From positions 62,001 through 126,000 of the forward strand of contig JAFXXH010000004.1 of assembly GCA_017542425.1 (NCBI GenBank): a stretch of 64,000 bases of DNA, given 5' to 3'. A model generated the notes under the pieces. The model did no database searches and had not been told where the DNA came from. It saw only the letters and a list, made by a program, of their open reading frames with translations. A program made the translations under genes and the position numbers. The DNA comes from Oscillospiraceae bacterium (lineage in GTDB: Bacteria > Bacillota > Clostridia > Oscillospirales > Oscillospiraceae). Shown here piece by piece: positions 40,825 through 49,936 of this stretch (the first letter of the stretch is position 1; each line of letters opens with the position of its first letter).

Positions 40825-41736
40825 TTACGCCTCCTCCCAAAGCCGTTCCGGGTACACGCCCCGTGCCTTCATCCCGGCGATGGCGTCCCGCACGGAATGC
40901 AGATCCTCCTGATAGGTGACGCCGTGCCAGACCTCGTCACAGGGCAGCACCTCCGCCGTGGCCTTGCCCTCGGCCAGGAGCTGGTTCACCACGGAGGGCA
41001 GGAAGTATTCGCATTTCAGCGGGTTCTCCGCCAGCCCCTGCTCCAAAAAGGCGGGGAAGCGCGCCCACAGCTCGTCCAGCATCATCCGGGAGAAGCCCCA
41101 GAAGTTCATGCTGACGGTCTCGTCCCCGCTCAGGGGATGCTCCACGCCGTTTTCCACATAGACGGCACCCCGCCCACGCGGCTCGATCTGCGTCCGCTCG
41201 GTGACGCCGCTGAGATAGCGTCCGTCCAGGGTGCAGACCCCCCGCGCCACGCTGCCGTTCTCCGTCACGGTGTTGCGCAGCACATAGCCCAGCATGGAAA
41301 ACTCCGAGGCCGGGCGTTCGGCGGCCAGAAAGGCATAGATCGCCCGGAAAGCCCCAGCGCCGTAAAAATCATCGGCGTTGATGACCGCAAAAGGCCCGTC
41401 CACCGCCTCCCGGCAACAGGCCACCGCGTGGCCCGTCCCCCAGGGCTTCACCCGCCCCTCGGGCACGGCAAAGCCCTCCGGCAGCTTCCAAAGCTCCTGG
41501 TTGACATAATGTACATCAAAAAAGCGTTCCACACGCCGCCCCACGGCGGCCTTGAATTCCTCCGAAATGGCCTCCTTGATGACAAAGGCGACCTTTTCAA
41601 ACCCGGCGCGGCGGGCGTCATAGAGGGAAAAGTCCAGAATCGGGTGACCGAACGCGTCCACCGGCATGATCTGCTTCAAGCCTCCAAAACGGCTGCCCAT
41701 ACCGGCGGCCATGACAACAAGGGTGGGAGAGGGCAT
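40825..41736 (-). CDS. Sugar-phosphate nucleotidyltransferase-like protein
   Basis: This 303-residue protein has the nucleotidyltransferase start LVVMAAGMGSRFGGLKQIMPVDAFGHPILDF, where the GxGxR-x-G loop binds the NTP, and the metal-binding FAVINADDFYG. It resembles a clostridial group related to glucose-1-phosphate uridylyl- or thymidylyltransferases, but the sugar and nucleotide are not identifiable. The start at 41736 has AGGAGG upstream; the frame extending to 42060 is rejected because it runs through a palindromic repeat. Confidence 0.82.
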   Translation of the reverse strand: MPSPTLVVMAAGMGSRFGGLKQIMPVDAFGHPILDFSLYDARRAGFEKVAFVIKEAISEEFKAAVGRRVERFFDVHYVNQELWKLPEGFAVPEGRVKPWGTGHAVACCREAVDGPFAVINADDFYGAGAFRAIYAFLAAERPASEFSMLGYVLRNTVTENGSVARGVCTLDGRYLSGVTERTQIEPRGRGAVYVENGVEHPLSGDETVSMNFWGFSRMMLDELWARFPAFLEQGLAENPLKCEYFLPSVVNQLLAEGKATAEVLPCDEVWHGVTYQEDLHSVRDAIAGMKARGVYPERLWEEA

Positions 41737-42006
41737 AGGTGATTCCTCCTGTTTGACAGTTTTCCACAGTTTAGCACGGATGCGGGGGATTGGCAAGAGA
41801 CGCATGGAGCTGTGCAGCGCGGTTTTTTCAGGTGCCAAGAAAAAGGGAAGCGGGTAAGCCCGTTTTTTCCAGCGAAGGGAAGCACCCTGCGGTAAATCGG
41901 TGCTTTGCAGCGAGAAATGCTCCAAGTAGGGGGCGGCGTCCCCGACGCCCCCGCAGCAGCGGCACGTTTTTCGCCAAACGTCCGGCGAATCCGCAGCCGT
42001 AAACCC

Positions 42007-42033
42007 GTAGGGCGCGCCGACCCCGGCGCGCCG
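42007..42033. repeat. 27-bp GC-rich palindromic repeat, copy 3
   Basis: Identical to copies 1 and 2. It lies in the gap between the nucleotidyltransferase and metG genes. Confidence 0.85.
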
Positions 42034-42190
42034 GCAGCAATGGCCGCGTCTTGACAACACCCAAGGCGAATCCGCAAACGTGTTGCGTATTCGCCGTAGG
42101 TGGAATAAAACCTTTGCCGTGTGCTGCGGGGGATGTCGAGGACGCCATCCCCCGCAGTGGAACGGGGCTGGGGATTGGCCGGGGACGCGG

Positions 42191-42239
42191 AATGCGACAG
42201 AGCGCGCTGCTATGCTTCGCAGCGCGCTCTGATTGCATT
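42191..42239. terminator. Hairpin downstream of metG
   Basis: A 13-bp perfect stem (42198-42210 with 42219-42231) is extended by an outer AATGC/GCATT pair. It lies 14 bp after the metG stop. No long T-run follows on the minus strand, so it may be a weak terminator or 3' stabiliser. Confidence 0.55.
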
Positions 42240-42252
42240 TATTCTGATCTCC

Positions 42253-44223
42253 TCAGCACATCTTCGCCCCGGCGGGAATGGCGTCGTCCAGCATGACCAG
42301 ATTCAGCTTTTCCTCGCCGTTTTCCTTGTGGACGGCGGAAATCAACATCCCGTTGCTCTCCAGGCCCATCATTTTGCGGGGGGGCAGGTTGACAATGGCC
42401 AGGAGGGTCTTGCCGACGAGCTGCTCCGGCTCGTAGTATTTGTGGATGCCGGAAAGGATCTGGCGGTCTGTGCCGGTGCCGTCGTCCAGGGTGAAGCGCA
42501 GGAGCTTGGCGCTCTTTTTCACGGGCTGGCAGTCCTTGACCTTCACGGCGCGGAAGTCGCTGCGGCAGAAGGTGTCGAAGTCCACGGCTTCCTCTGCCTG
42601 CGGCTCCAGCTCCACGGTGGGGGCGGCGGGCTTTTGGGAGGCGGCGACGATCTTTTCCAGCTCAGCCAGCTCGGTCTTCACGTCGATGCGGGGGAACAGG
42701 GCCTCGCCGCGCCTCACGGCGGTGCCTACGGGCATTCCGCCCCAGGTCTCCACGCTATTCCAGGTCTGCGCCGCCTCAGGCGCGCCGATCTGGACGAAGA
42801 GTTTGGCGCTGCTCTCCGGGATGAAGGGACTGAGCAGCACGCCCGCCACGCGGCAGGCTTCCAGCAGATTGTACAGTACCCGTGCCAGCCGGGGTCCGTT
42901 GGCCTCCATATCCCGGGCCAGCGCCCAGGGGGCGGTCTCGTCGATATACTTGTTGGCCCGCTGGATCAGGCCGAAGACCTCCGCCAACGCGTTCTGGAGC
43001 TGATATTTCTCCATCTGCGCCTGGTAGCGTCCCCGCAGCCCCGCGGCCAGTTCCAGCAGCGCCGCGTCCTCGGGGCCCTCCGCCTGGGTCTCCGGCAGGA
43101 CGCCGCCGAAATACTTCTCCACCATGGCGGTGGAGCGGCTCAGCAGGTTGCCCAGGTCGTTGGCCAGGTCGGTGTTGATGCAGGAGATCAGCAGCTCGTT
43201 GGAGAAGTTGCCGTCGGAGCCGAAGGGGAAGGTGCGCAGCAGGAAGAAGCGCAGCGCGTCCACACCGTAGCGCCCGGCCAGCAGATAGGGGTCCACCACG
43301 TTGCCGGTGGACTTGCCCATCTTCTTCCCCTCGAAGACCAGCCAGCCGTGGCCGTAGAGTTTCTGCGGCAGGGGCAGACCCATGCTCATCAGGAACGCGG
43401 GCCAGTAGATGGAGTGGAAGCGGACGATCTCCTTGCCGACGATGTTGACGCCGGGCCAGAAGCGCATATCGTCATACTCCTCATTTTCATAGCCCAGGGC
43501 CGTCACGTAGTTGAACAGCGCGTCCAGCCAGACATAGACCACATGCTTGGGGTCGAAGTCCACCGGGATGCCCCAGGAGAAGCTGGTGCGGGAAACGCAG
43601 AGGTCCTGCAGACCGCCGGGGCAGTCCAGGAAGTTGTTCACCATCTCGTTGACCCGGCTTTTCGGCTCCAGGAAGTCCGTCTCGGTCAGGAGCTTGCGCA
43701 CGGCTGGGGCGTACTTGCTGGCGCGGAAGAAATAAGCCTCCTCCTCCGCCCAAGTGATCTCACGCCCGCAGTCGGGGCATTTGCCGTCCACCAGCTGGCT
43801 CTCGGTCCAGAAGCTCTCACAGGGGGTGCAATAAAGGCCCTCATACTTGCCCTTGTAGATGTCCCCCTTGTCGTACATCTTTTTGAAGATGCGCTGGATG
43901 CTCCGGACGTGGTATTCGTCCGTGGTGCGGATGTAGCGGTCGTTGCTGATGTTCATCAGCTTCCACAGGGCCTTGACCCCGTGCTCGCCCTCCACGATGC
44001 GGTCCACGAACTCCTTGGGCGTGACCCCGGCCTCCCGGGCCTTTTCCTCGATCTTCATGCCGTGCTCGTCGGTGCCGGTCAGGAACATGACCTCGCAGCC
44101 CTGGAGCCGCTTATAGCGGGCGATCACGTCCGTGGCGACGGTGGTATAGGTGTGGCCGATGTGCATATTCCCGCTGGGGTAATAGATCGGGGTGGTGATG
44201 TAAAAGCGTTTCGTTTCTTCCAT
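42253..44223 (-). CDS. metG: Methionine--tRNA ligase with C-terminal tRNA-binding domain
   Basis: This class I aminoacyl-tRNA synthetase has the HIGH motif at residues 21-24 (GNMHIGHTYTT), a zinc-binding CTPC...CPDC knuckle, and the KMSKS loop as KKMGKSTGN. The C-terminal 110 residues form a Trbp111/EMAPII-like tRNA-binding domain (DFRAVKVKDCQPVKKSAKLLRF, then GIHKYYEPEQLVGK). With 656 residues it matches Firmicutes MetRS. No T-box leader was recognised upstream; the VanW-protein gene ends just after its start region on the reverse side. It is the first of three minus-strand genes by transcription order after the VanW and hemW genes. Confidence 0.97.
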   Translation of the reverse strand: MEETKRFYITTPIYYPSGNMHIGHTYTTVATDVIARYKRLQGCEVMFLTGTDEHGMKIEEKAREAGVTPKEFVDRIVEGEHGVKALWKLMNISNDRYIRTTDEYHVRSIQRIFKKMYDKGDIYKGKYEGLYCTPCESFWTESQLVDGKCPDCGREITWAEEEAYFFRASKYAPAVRKLLTETDFLEPKSRVNEMVNNFLDCPGGLQDLCVSRTSFSWGIPVDFDPKHVVYVWLDALFNYVTALGYENEEYDDMRFWPGVNIVGKEIVRFHSIYWPAFLMSMGLPLPQKLYGHGWLVFEGKKMGKSTGNVVDPYLLAGRYGVDALRFFLLRTFPFGSDGNFSNELLISCINTDLANDLGNLLSRSTAMVEKYFGGVLPETQAEGPEDAALLELAAGLRGRYQAQMEKYQLQNALAEVFGLIQRANKYIDETAPWALARDMEANGPRLARVLYNLLEACRVAGVLLSPFIPESSAKLFVQIGAPEAAQTWNSVETWGGMPVGTAVRRGEALFPRIDVKTELAELEKIVAASQKPAAPTVELEPQAEEAVDFDTFCRSDFRAVKVKDCQPVKKSAKLLRFTLDDGTGTDRQILSGIHKYYEPEQLVGKTLLAIVNLPPRKMMGLESNGMLISAVHKENGEEKLNLVMLDDAIPAGAKMC

Positions 44224-44261
44224 GGCGTTATCCTCTGCTCATCTGGCGTATGTCGTATGGT

Positions 44262-46463
44262 TCAGCCCACCGGCTGGGCGGAGGGCTTGGGTTCCTCCGT
44301 GGGCTCCGGGGTCGGGGCCGGTGTGGGTTCCGGCGTCGGTTCGGGCGTGGGCTCCGGGGTGGGTTCCGGCGTCGGCTCCGGGGTCGGGGCCGGTGTGGGT
44401 TCCGGCGTCGGTTCGGGCGTCGGTTCGGGCGTCGGCTCCGGTGTGGGTTCCGGCGTGGGGGCGGGGGTCGGCTCCGGCGTGGGTTCCGGTGTCGGAGCCG
44501 GGGTGGTGGCCGGGTTGTCGGAGGTAGAGGGGTTCTGGGACGGCGTCGGCGTGGGTTCCGGCGTCGGCTCGGGCGTGGGTACCGGGGTGGGGGCCGGGGT
44601 GTTGGTGGGGATGGGGGCCGTGGTGGGGGTCTGTACCGGCCAGGCGATGTCCTCGTCGTGGTAGTGGTAGGTGCTGGCGGCCTCCGGCTGACGGCTCAGC
44701 AGATTGCCGTCCTTGTCAAAGACGCTGCGGTAGGTCTGGACTTTGTAGCCCAGCTTGACGGTGGGGTACTGGGTGTCGTAGAAGTACCAGGTGTTGCTGG
44801 TCATCTCCACATAGCTGCCGTCCACGTCGGTGCCGACGATGGAAACGGTCATCTTGGAGTTGTCCCCGGTGAGCGCGGCCTGGATGCGGATGGGGTAATC
44901 CCGGTTGTTGACGAACTTGAACTCCGGCCCGCCCCAGCTCACCGTGGCGTCCAGCCCGGCGGGCAGATAGCCCACGGGGAAGTAGTGGCAGGTGCGGGAG
45001 CTGATGCGCAGATTGGCGTAGAGGGCGCAGTTATACAGCGTGGAACTGACCTGGCAGATGCCGCCGCCGTACTCCTGGACCACCTCGCCGCCGGAGTAGG
45101 CGCTGGCCATCAGATAGCCGTTTGCCGCCGTGCGCTCGCCCAGAGTGGGGTTGTAGGAGAACTCCTGCCCGGGCAGCAGAACCACGTTGTTGATGCTGTT
45201 GCAGGCCTTTCGCACGTTGTTGATGCGGTTGGCGGTGCTGCCCAGCAGGGAGGTGGAGACGCTGCTCAGGGTATCGCGGAAGAGCATGGAGTCCAGCATG
45301 GCGGCGGTGATGTCCGGCTCGGTGGTCACCAGGGGGATCTCCACGGTCTCGCCATAGGCCGCCGCGTCCCAAAGCCGCTGGGCTTCCTCCAGGTCGAAGC
45401 TGAGGCCCACGGCCTCGTCGCTGATGTCCCCGGTCTGGGGGTCGTAGGAGGCGTTCTCGGGGGCCACATAGATGGAGTCATAGAGGGCCTGGAGGTCCAG
45501 TTCGGTGCTGGGCTGGATCTCGGCGGTGTAGGTCAGGGTGCCGTATTCCTCGTTTTCAAAGGCTTCCAGGAGCATCTGCGTCACCGCCTCGGTGTCGATC
45601 TCGATGCTGTCCGCGCCTTTGACCAGGGTGATGCTCTCCTCGCCGATGCTGGCGTCGTTGTCCAGCAGACGCAGGCGCACTTCCTTGGCGGCGTTCTGGA
45701 CGGCGGCGCGGATGGCGTCGGCGTCCACGGAGCGGGTGGCGTTGCTCTCCAGCGCCATGCCGCGCAGGGAGCAGCGGAGATAGGTGATAGCGTTCTGGAC
45801 GCTGCTGCCGCCCTTGCAGGCGTCGTAGGCGGCCAGGGCGATCTGGCTGGCCGGGGTGGCGGAGCAGACTTCGTTCTCTTTGACGGTCAGCACATAGTCG
45901 GCGGGCATCTGGACGCTGACGGCCTCGTCGTCCCCGCCCAGGCCGTAGCCGTTCTCGCTGAGCTTGGCGGCTGCTTCGCTGAGGGTCAGGCCGCCCAGGT
46001 CCAGGCCGTCCATGGTGACGCCGGGGAAGATGGTCTCCACCCGGCTGACGGAGCTGACGCCGACCACCGCGCCCACCAGCGCCGCCGCCACCACGACCAG
46101 CGCGGCGATCAGGGCGATGAGGCCGCCCTTCTTCCCCTTGGGCTGTTTGGCGGGACCGGGCTTCTTGGGAGGCTGGCTGCCGCCGCCGGACCGCTGGGCG
46201 GAGGCGGGTCGGGCCTGGTTGGGGGCCGCCGGGGTGGGGCTGAAGCGGATGGTGGGGTCAGCGCGCAGGATGGGGTCGTTCCCGGCGGGGCGCTGGGGCG
46301 AAGTCTGGCGCTGCATGGGCTGCCGCGCTGCGCTCTGCTGGCCCTGCCGCGGCGTGGGCTGCTGGGCCGGACGCTGCGGCGTCTGCCGGGGGGCTTGCTG
46401 CCCGGCGGGGGTATGGACGGAGCGGGACGACTGCTTGTTGCCGTTGTTTCCGAAAAGCTTCAT
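44262..46463 (-). CDS. VanW-family cell-wall protein with long Pro-Thr-Glu tail
   Basis: This 733-residue protein has a Gln/Pro/Arg-rich cytoplasmic N-terminus (about 100 residues), one membrane helix ([23 protein letters not shown]), peptidoglycan-binding-4-like segments, a VanW domain ([28 protein letters not shown] and [23 protein letters not shown]) and a tail of about 120 residues made of PTPE/PTPA repeats. It is probably an envelope-anchored wall protein of the YoaR type, with unknown catalytic role; the Cys-containing GGGICQVS is shared with L,D-transpeptidase-linked VanW proteins. The ATG at 46463 with GGAG 9 bp upstream is preferred over a TTG at 46478. Confidence 0.88.
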   Translation of the reverse strand: MKLFGNNGNKQSSRSVHTPAGQQAPRQTPQRPAQQPTPRQGQQSAARQPMQRQTSPQRPAGNDPILRADPTIRFSPTPAAPNQARPASAQRSGGGSQPPKKPGPAKQPKGKKGGLIALIAALVVVAAALVGAVVGVSSVSRVETIFPGVTMDGLDLGGLTLSEAAAKLSENGYGLGGDDEAVSVQMPADYVLTVKENEVCSATPASQIALAAYDACKGGSSVQNAITYLRCSLRGMALESNATRSVDADAIRAAVQNAAKEVRLRLLDNDASIGEESITLVKGADSIEIDTEAVTQMLLEAFENEEYGTLTYTAEIQPSTELDLQALYDSIYVAPENASYDPQTGDISDEAVGLSFDLEEAQRLWDAAAYGETVEIPLVTTEPDITAAMLDSMLFRDTLSSVSTSLLGSTANRINNVRKACNSINNVVLLPGQEFSYNPTLGERTAANGYLMASAYSGGEVVQEYGGGICQVSSTLYNCALYANLRISSRTCHYFPVGYLPAGLDATVSWGGPEFKFVNNRDYPIRIQAALTGDNSKMTVSIVGTDVDGSYVEMTSNTWYFYDTQYPTVKLGYKVQTYRSVFDKDGNLLSRQPEAASTYHYHDEDIAWPVQTPTTAPIPTNTPAPTPVPTPEPTPEPTPTPSQNPSTSDNPATTPAPTPEPTPEPTPAPTPEPTPEPTPEPTPEPTPEPTPAPTPEPTPEPTPEPTPEPTPEPTPAPTPEPTEEPKPSAQPVG
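44302..44420. repeat. Tandem repeat within the Pro-Thr-Glu tail coding region
   Basis: A 47-bp segment at 44302-44348 recurs exactly at 44374-44420, a 72-bp (24-codon) period, inside a larger array of GGTTCCGGCGTCGG-like units spanning about 44290-44600. Because the period is a multiple of three, repeat loss or gain would keep the reading frame and change only tail length. Confidence 0.85.
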
Positions 46464-46520
46464 GGTTCGTTTCTCCAATTCTCTTTGATGCCAGTGTAAA
46501 AAACCGAACGGACAAACCGC

Positions 46521-47759
46521 TCAGTGACTGTGATAAAATAGTTCCTCTCCGTCGGGCAGCTCGATGCGCTCGGAGAACAGGTCCCGGCCGTCCATCCAGG
46601 GGTTGCCGGAGAGCTTGTGTTCCCCTTGCTTTTCCAGCATCAGCCCGATCAGGGGATTGCTGAGCAGGAAGCCGGCGGGGGTGAAGTGCCAGCGCTCGTC
46701 CTCCCGTACGGCCCAGCCGCGCCGCTGAAACTCCGTCAGCAGCTCTTCCAGGGGGGAGAAGTCGCTGCGGTAGCGGTTGTGGTACTCTTTGGCGGAGACG
46801 CCGCGGACGGTGCGCATCCCCAGCATGAGATACTCCGCCGCCCGGCCCAGGGCGTCCACACGCTCATAGTCGGCGAGGATATTGTTGCCATTCTGGATGC
46901 CGCTTATGTACTGTGCCACGCTGCTGACATAGGTATAGCGCATATCGCCCACGTTGCTGGCCGCCGCCGGGCCGAAGCCCATGTAGTCCTGGAGCTGCCA
47001 GTATTTCAGATTGTGGCGGCACTCCCGGCCGCTGCGGGCGAAGTTGCTGATCTCGTACTGGGCGTAGCCGAAGTGCCGCAGGGTCTCCACGGTGTAGAGA
47101 TACATATCCGCCTGGGCGTCGTCGCCGGGGAGCAGGGGGGAGTCCTTGTAGCTGTACATGGGCGTGCCCTCCTCCAGCTTGAGGCCGTAGCAGCTCAGGT
47201 GTTCCGGCTCCAGTTCCAGCGCCCGGCTCAGGGTGTCGGCCCAGTCCTCCCGCTGCTGGCTGGGCAGGCCGTAGATCAGGTCCAGGCTCACGTTGTCAAA
47301 GCCCGCGTCCCGGGCGCGCTTGACGGTGTTCACCACCTGCCGCCAGTTGTGGCGGCGGCCGATGAGCCGGAGCAGATCGTCGTTGGCGCTCTGGGCGCCG
47401 ATGGACAGGCGGTTGACCCCTTCGCTGCGCAGCTGGAGCAGGTCGTGATAGCGCACCGAATCCGGGTTCACCTCCACCGTCACCTCTGCGGAGCGGTAGA
47501 TGCGCCCGGCGCGTTTCAGGGCGTTGAAAATGTCGCAGATGCGCCGGGCCCCGTAATAGCTGGGGGTGCCGCCGCCGAAGTACACGCTGTCGGTATGGCG
47601 CTCCTGGAGCTGGGGCGAGGCCTCCCGGATGTGCTGGAGCAGGGCGTTGTGGTACTTGGGCATCAGCCTGTCGCAGTCGGCCAGGGAGTAGAAGTCGCAG
47701 TAGCCGCATTTGGAGGCGCAGAAGGGGATGTGGACGTAGATTCCGAGTTTTTTTACCAT
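46521..47759 (-). CDS. hemW: HemW-like radical SAM haem chaperone
   Basis: This coproporphyrinogen-oxidase-like radical SAM protein is of the HemW type. It begins KKLGIYVHIPFCASKCGYCDF, with the cluster Cys14, Cys18 and Cys21, followed by VYFGGGTPS and RLSIGAQSANDDLL. A C-terminal HemN-like domain is present (MLGMRTVRGVSAKEY). HemW binds haem and inserts it into respiratory enzymes; it lacks the HemN N-terminal extension. The start is the ATG at 47759 with GGAG upstream, not the longer frame to 47879. It has 412 residues. It is divergent from the uracil-DNA glycosylase gene. Confidence 0.9.
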   Translation of the reverse strand: MVKKLGIYVHIPFCASKCGYCDFYSLADCDRLMPKYHNALLQHIREASPQLQERHTDSVYFGGGTPSYYGARRICDIFNALKRAGRIYRSAEVTVEVNPDSVRYHDLLQLRSEGVNRLSIGAQSANDDLLRLIGRRHNWRQVVNTVKRARDAGFDNVSLDLIYGLPSQQREDWADTLSRALELEPEHLSCYGLKLEEGTPMYSYKDSPLLPGDDAQADMYLYTVETLRHFGYAQYEISNFARSGRECRHNLKYWQLQDYMGFGPAAASNVGDMRYTYVSSVAQYISGIQNGNNILADYERVDALGRAAEYLMLGMRTVRGVSAKEYHNRYRSDFSPLEELLTEFQRRGWAVREDERWHFTPAGFLLSNPLIGLMLEKQGEHKLSGNPWMDGRDLFSERIELPDGEELFYHSH

Positions 47760-47841
47760 AGGCTCAACTCCGGGTTTCCGCCCTCCCGCCGCTGCGCGCA
47801 CGCCGCCGGGACGGGCAGGACCATTCATGTATATGGAATTC

Positions 47842-47869
47842 AGTATAGCATGATTCTGTGATTTTGCAA
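47842..47869 (-). promoter_or_regulatory. Promoter of hemW
   Basis: On the minus strand TTGCAA (47864-47869) and TATACT (47842-47847) are 16 bp apart, with an 80-bp leader before the hemW start. Confidence 0.55.
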
Positions 47870-47892
47870 GAGATGACACGGCAAATTTCTGC

Positions 47893-47921
47893 TTGGAATG
47901 GGCCGCAATTTATGGTAAGAT
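47893..47921 (+). promoter_or_regulatory. Promoter of the uracil-DNA glycosylase gene
   Basis: TTGGAA (47893-47898) and TAAGAT (47916-47921) are 17 bp apart, 33 bp before the start codon. Confidence 0.55.
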
Positions 47922-47954
47922 GATGAAAACACGCGAAGACGGGAGGGCGGAAAA

Positions 47955-48518
47955 ATGGACTGGGCGGAGCTTCATCGGGCGTGTCTGGATTGCGCGCGCT
48001 GCGGCCTGTGCCGGACGCGGCGGAACGTGGTGTTCGGGACCGGGGCGCGGGACGCGGAGGTGCTGTTCGTGGGCGAAGGGCCGGGGGAGCAGGAGGACCT
48101 GAAAGGGGAGCCCTTTGTCGGCCCGGCGGGGCATCTGCTGGACGATATGCTGGAACTCATCGACCTGGACCGCAATAAGGTCTACATCGCAAATATGGTC
48201 AAGTGCCGCCCGCCCCGCAACCGGGACCCGCTGCGGGAGGAACAGGACGCCTGCAGCGTCTGGCTGCGGCAGCAGATCGCCCTGCTGCGCCCGAAGCTCA
48301 TCGTCTGCCTGGGCCGGGTGGCGGCCATGCGCTTCATCCGGGAGGACTTCCGCATCAGCCGGGAGCACGGCCAGTGGACCATCCGGGACGGGGTGCTGAC
48401 CATGGCCCTCTACCACCCCGCGGCCCTGCTCCGGGACCCCAGGCTGCGGCCGGACACCTTTGTGGACCTGAAGGCCCTCCAACAGGCGGTCCGGGACTAC
48501 TGCACCCACACCCTTTGA
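47955..48518 (+). CDS. Uracil-DNA glycosylase, family 4 (Fe-S)
   Basis: This DNA-repair enzyme removes uracil from DNA. Its iron-sulfur ligands are visible as Cys13 and Cys16 (CARCGLC), Cys84 (MVKCRPPRNRDP) and Cys100 (EEQDACSVWL). The active-site motif is FVGEGPGEQED, and the second motif is MALYHPAALLRDP. Its 187 residues are typical of the family 4/5 group that resembles the N-terminus of bacteriophage SPO1 DNA polymerase. The ATG has GGGAGGGCGG directly upstream. It is monocistronic and divergent from hemW. Confidence 0.93.
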   Translation: MDWAELHRACLDCARCGLCRTRRNVVFGTGARDAEVLFVGEGPGEQEDLKGEPFVGPAGHLLDDMLELIDLDRNKVYIANMVKCRPPRNRDPLREEQDACSVWLRQQIALLRPKLIVCLGRVAAMRFIREDFRISREHGQWTIRDGVLTMALYHPAALLRDPRLRPDTFVDLKALQQAVRDYCTHTL

Positions 48519-48820
48519 GCTTTGGAACATATGATACGCTAGTTTCGTACAAACTTAACTGCTTTCCACGAACTTTTGTAACAAATATCCTGTATTTTAA
48601 CAGTCAGAAATCGTTTCATCTTTTTCATTTTGTCCTCATCCCATAAGGCAGCCCCGATAACTTTTGCTCGGTTATCGGGGTCGTCTTATTTTAGCGGGCA
48701 TTGGGCTTCCGACATGGAAGGAAAAACGGACAACTCCCGCTGAATATATTGTTCCCTGAGAGAGATGATAGAGGCAGCGGCGCGCCGCGCCGGGAAACAG
48801 AGCGGAGCAGAGGGTGGAGC
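48519..48820 (+). other. Gap between the glycosylase and the HATPase gene
   Basis: This 302-bp stretch has no gene. It starts with an AT-rich region (about 48530-48640) unlike the GC-rich surroundings, contains a terminator at 48652-48690, and ends with a GC-rich leader holding CGGAGCAGAGGG before the next start. No promoter of high quality was found. Confidence 0.5.
48652..48690 (+). terminator. Rho-independent terminator
   Basis: CCCCGATAAC (48652-48661) pairs with GTTATCGGGG (48671-48680) over a nine-base loop and is followed by TCGTCTTATTTT. It lies about 130 bp after the glycosylase stop, across AT-rich sequence. Confidence 0.8.
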
Positions 48821-49894
48821 ATGGAACAAGAACTGCTGAACATGAGCATGGAGTTGTGCCGCGATCCGATGATGGCGGTACTGGACGGAACCCTGACGGG
48901 CTTCAACCGGGCGGCGGCCCAGGCGTTGCCGGAGCTGCGGACGGGGGAGTGTGCGTCCGGGCAGCTGCCAGAGGCGCTGCTGGACTGTCCGCCGGGGCGC
49001 GCTGTCACGCTGACCCGGCTGGGGGCGGCGGAGTACAGCGTCCGCTGCCAGGCCCAGGGCGCGCTGCGCCTGTACGCGGCCACGCCGCTGGAGGAAGGCG
49101 GGGAGCGGGGCTTCCTCTCCGACGGGGTGATGAACCGGCTCCTGTCCGGGGTCAACACCTTGCATTTTGCGCTGCGGCAGCTTGACGCGAGTGAGGATGC
49201 GGACAGGCGGGCGCACAACCGGGCGATCCTGAACCGGAGCCAGCACATCCTGGCGCGCCAGCTGGGCGACCTGCGGACGGCGCTGGGCCTGCTGGAGGGC
49301 ACGCTGCCCATGCTGCCGCGGGAGACGGAGCTGGTGAACTGGTGCAGGGCCCTGTGCCAGATGGTGTGCGCGCTGACGGAGGACCTGGGCACGGCCTTGC
49401 GCTTTGAGTCAGAGGAGCCGCAACTGTACGCCGTGCTGGACAGCACCCTGTTGGAGCGGATGCTGCTGAACCTGCTGTGCAACAGCTTTGCCCATACCCC
49501 GTCGGACGGAACGGTGCTGCTGCGCCTGGAGCAGCGGGGCGGGTCTGTGCTGCTGACTGTGGCCGACAACGGCAGCGGCATCCCGCCGGAGGTGCTGGAG
49601 CGGGTGTTCCAGCGCTACGCCGTCCGCGCCACGGCGGAGGACCTCAGCCCCGCCGCCACCGGCGGCCTGGGCCTGTATATCGTCTCCGGCCTGGCCCGGC
49701 TGATGCAGGGCACTTTGATGATCGAAAGCCGCAGCGGCGAGGGCACCGCCGTCCGTCTGTCCCTCCCAAAGAACGCGGCCAAGGCCCCCTTGCGGACGCC
49801 AACGGAGGACGCATTTCCCCTGTCCACCACGGTTCGCCAGGCCTTCGCAGAGTTGCTCCCGTCGGAGCGCTTCGCGGAGATCGAGCTGGATTGA
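48821..49894 (+). CDS. Orphan HATPase (histidine-kinase-like) protein without a clear H-box
   Basis: This is a 357-residue cytoplasmic protein with a C-terminal histidine-kinase ATPase domain: N-box LLNLLCNSFAHTP, G1 box VADNGSGIPPEV, and G2 box GGLGLYIVSGLARLMQGTL. The N-terminal 110 residues resemble a small PAS-like sensor. The dimerisation region (residues 105-160, including HILARQLGDLRTALGLLE) has no HELRTPL-type phosphoacceptor; the aligned position is Gly149, although His115 and His142 lie nearby. No membrane segment and no response regulator gene are seen. It could be a phosphotransfer-less ATPase or an atypical kinase. Confidence 0.75.
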   Translation: MEQELLNMSMELCRDPMMAVLDGTLTGFNRAAAQALPELRTGECASGQLPEALLDCPPGRAVTLTRLGAAEYSVRCQAQGALRLYAATPLEEGGERGFLSDGVMNRLLSGVNTLHFALRQLDASEDADRRAHNRAILNRSQHILARQLGDLRTALGLLEGTLPMLPRETELVNWCRALCQMVCALTEDLGTALRFESEEPQLYAVLDSTLLERMLLNLLCNSFAHTPSDGTVLLRLEQRGGSVLLTVADNGSGIPPEVLERVFQRYAVRATAEDLSPAATGGLGLYIVSGLARLMQGTLMIESRSGEGTAVRLSLPKNAAKAPLRTPTEDAFPLSTTVRQAFAELLPSERFAEIELD

Positions 49895-49900
49895 ATCAGT

Positions 49901-49927
49901 GTAGGGCGCGCCGACGCCGGCGCGCCG
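49901..49927. repeat. 27-bp GC-rich palindromic repeat, copy 4
   Basis: This copy differs from the other three by one base in the spacer (GACGCC instead of GACCCC). It starts seven bases after the HATPase gene stop. Confidence 0.83.
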
Positions 49928-49936
49928 ACAGCAGCA

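Larger units (their letters stand above)
41737..42252. other. 516-bp gene-free region with palindromic repeats
   Basis: No convincing gene is seen. The stretch contains the third copy of the 27-bp palindrome (42007-42033), an inverted repeat built on GGCGAAT...ATTCGCC at about 42064-42093, and a strong hairpin next to metG (42191-42239). A weak minus-strand promoter for the nucleotidyltransferase (TTGCCA, 17 bp, TAAACT) lies at about 41769-41797. The short open frames across it have no ribosome-binding site and no family resemblance. Confidence 0.6.

Noticed and set aside
40825..42060. Extended 411-codon version of the nucleotidyltransferase
   Set aside because: The extra N-terminus is translated palindromic repeat and intergenic sequence; family homology and AGGAGG support the start at 41736.
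41737..42252. A T-box or SAM riboswitch near metG
   Set aside because: The gap is downstream of metG, and the region before the metG start is occupied by the VanW gene end; no conserved T-box or riboswitch core was seen.
44290..44600. Regular repeats resembling a CRISPR array
   Set aside because: They are in-frame codons of a PTPE/PTPA tail with no spacer of unique sequence and no cas genes nearby.
42121..44664. 847-codon + strand frame ending in GSGVGSGVG repeats
   Set aside because: The repeats are the reverse complement of the Pro-Thr-Glu tail codons of the VanW protein and the rest is antisense to metG.
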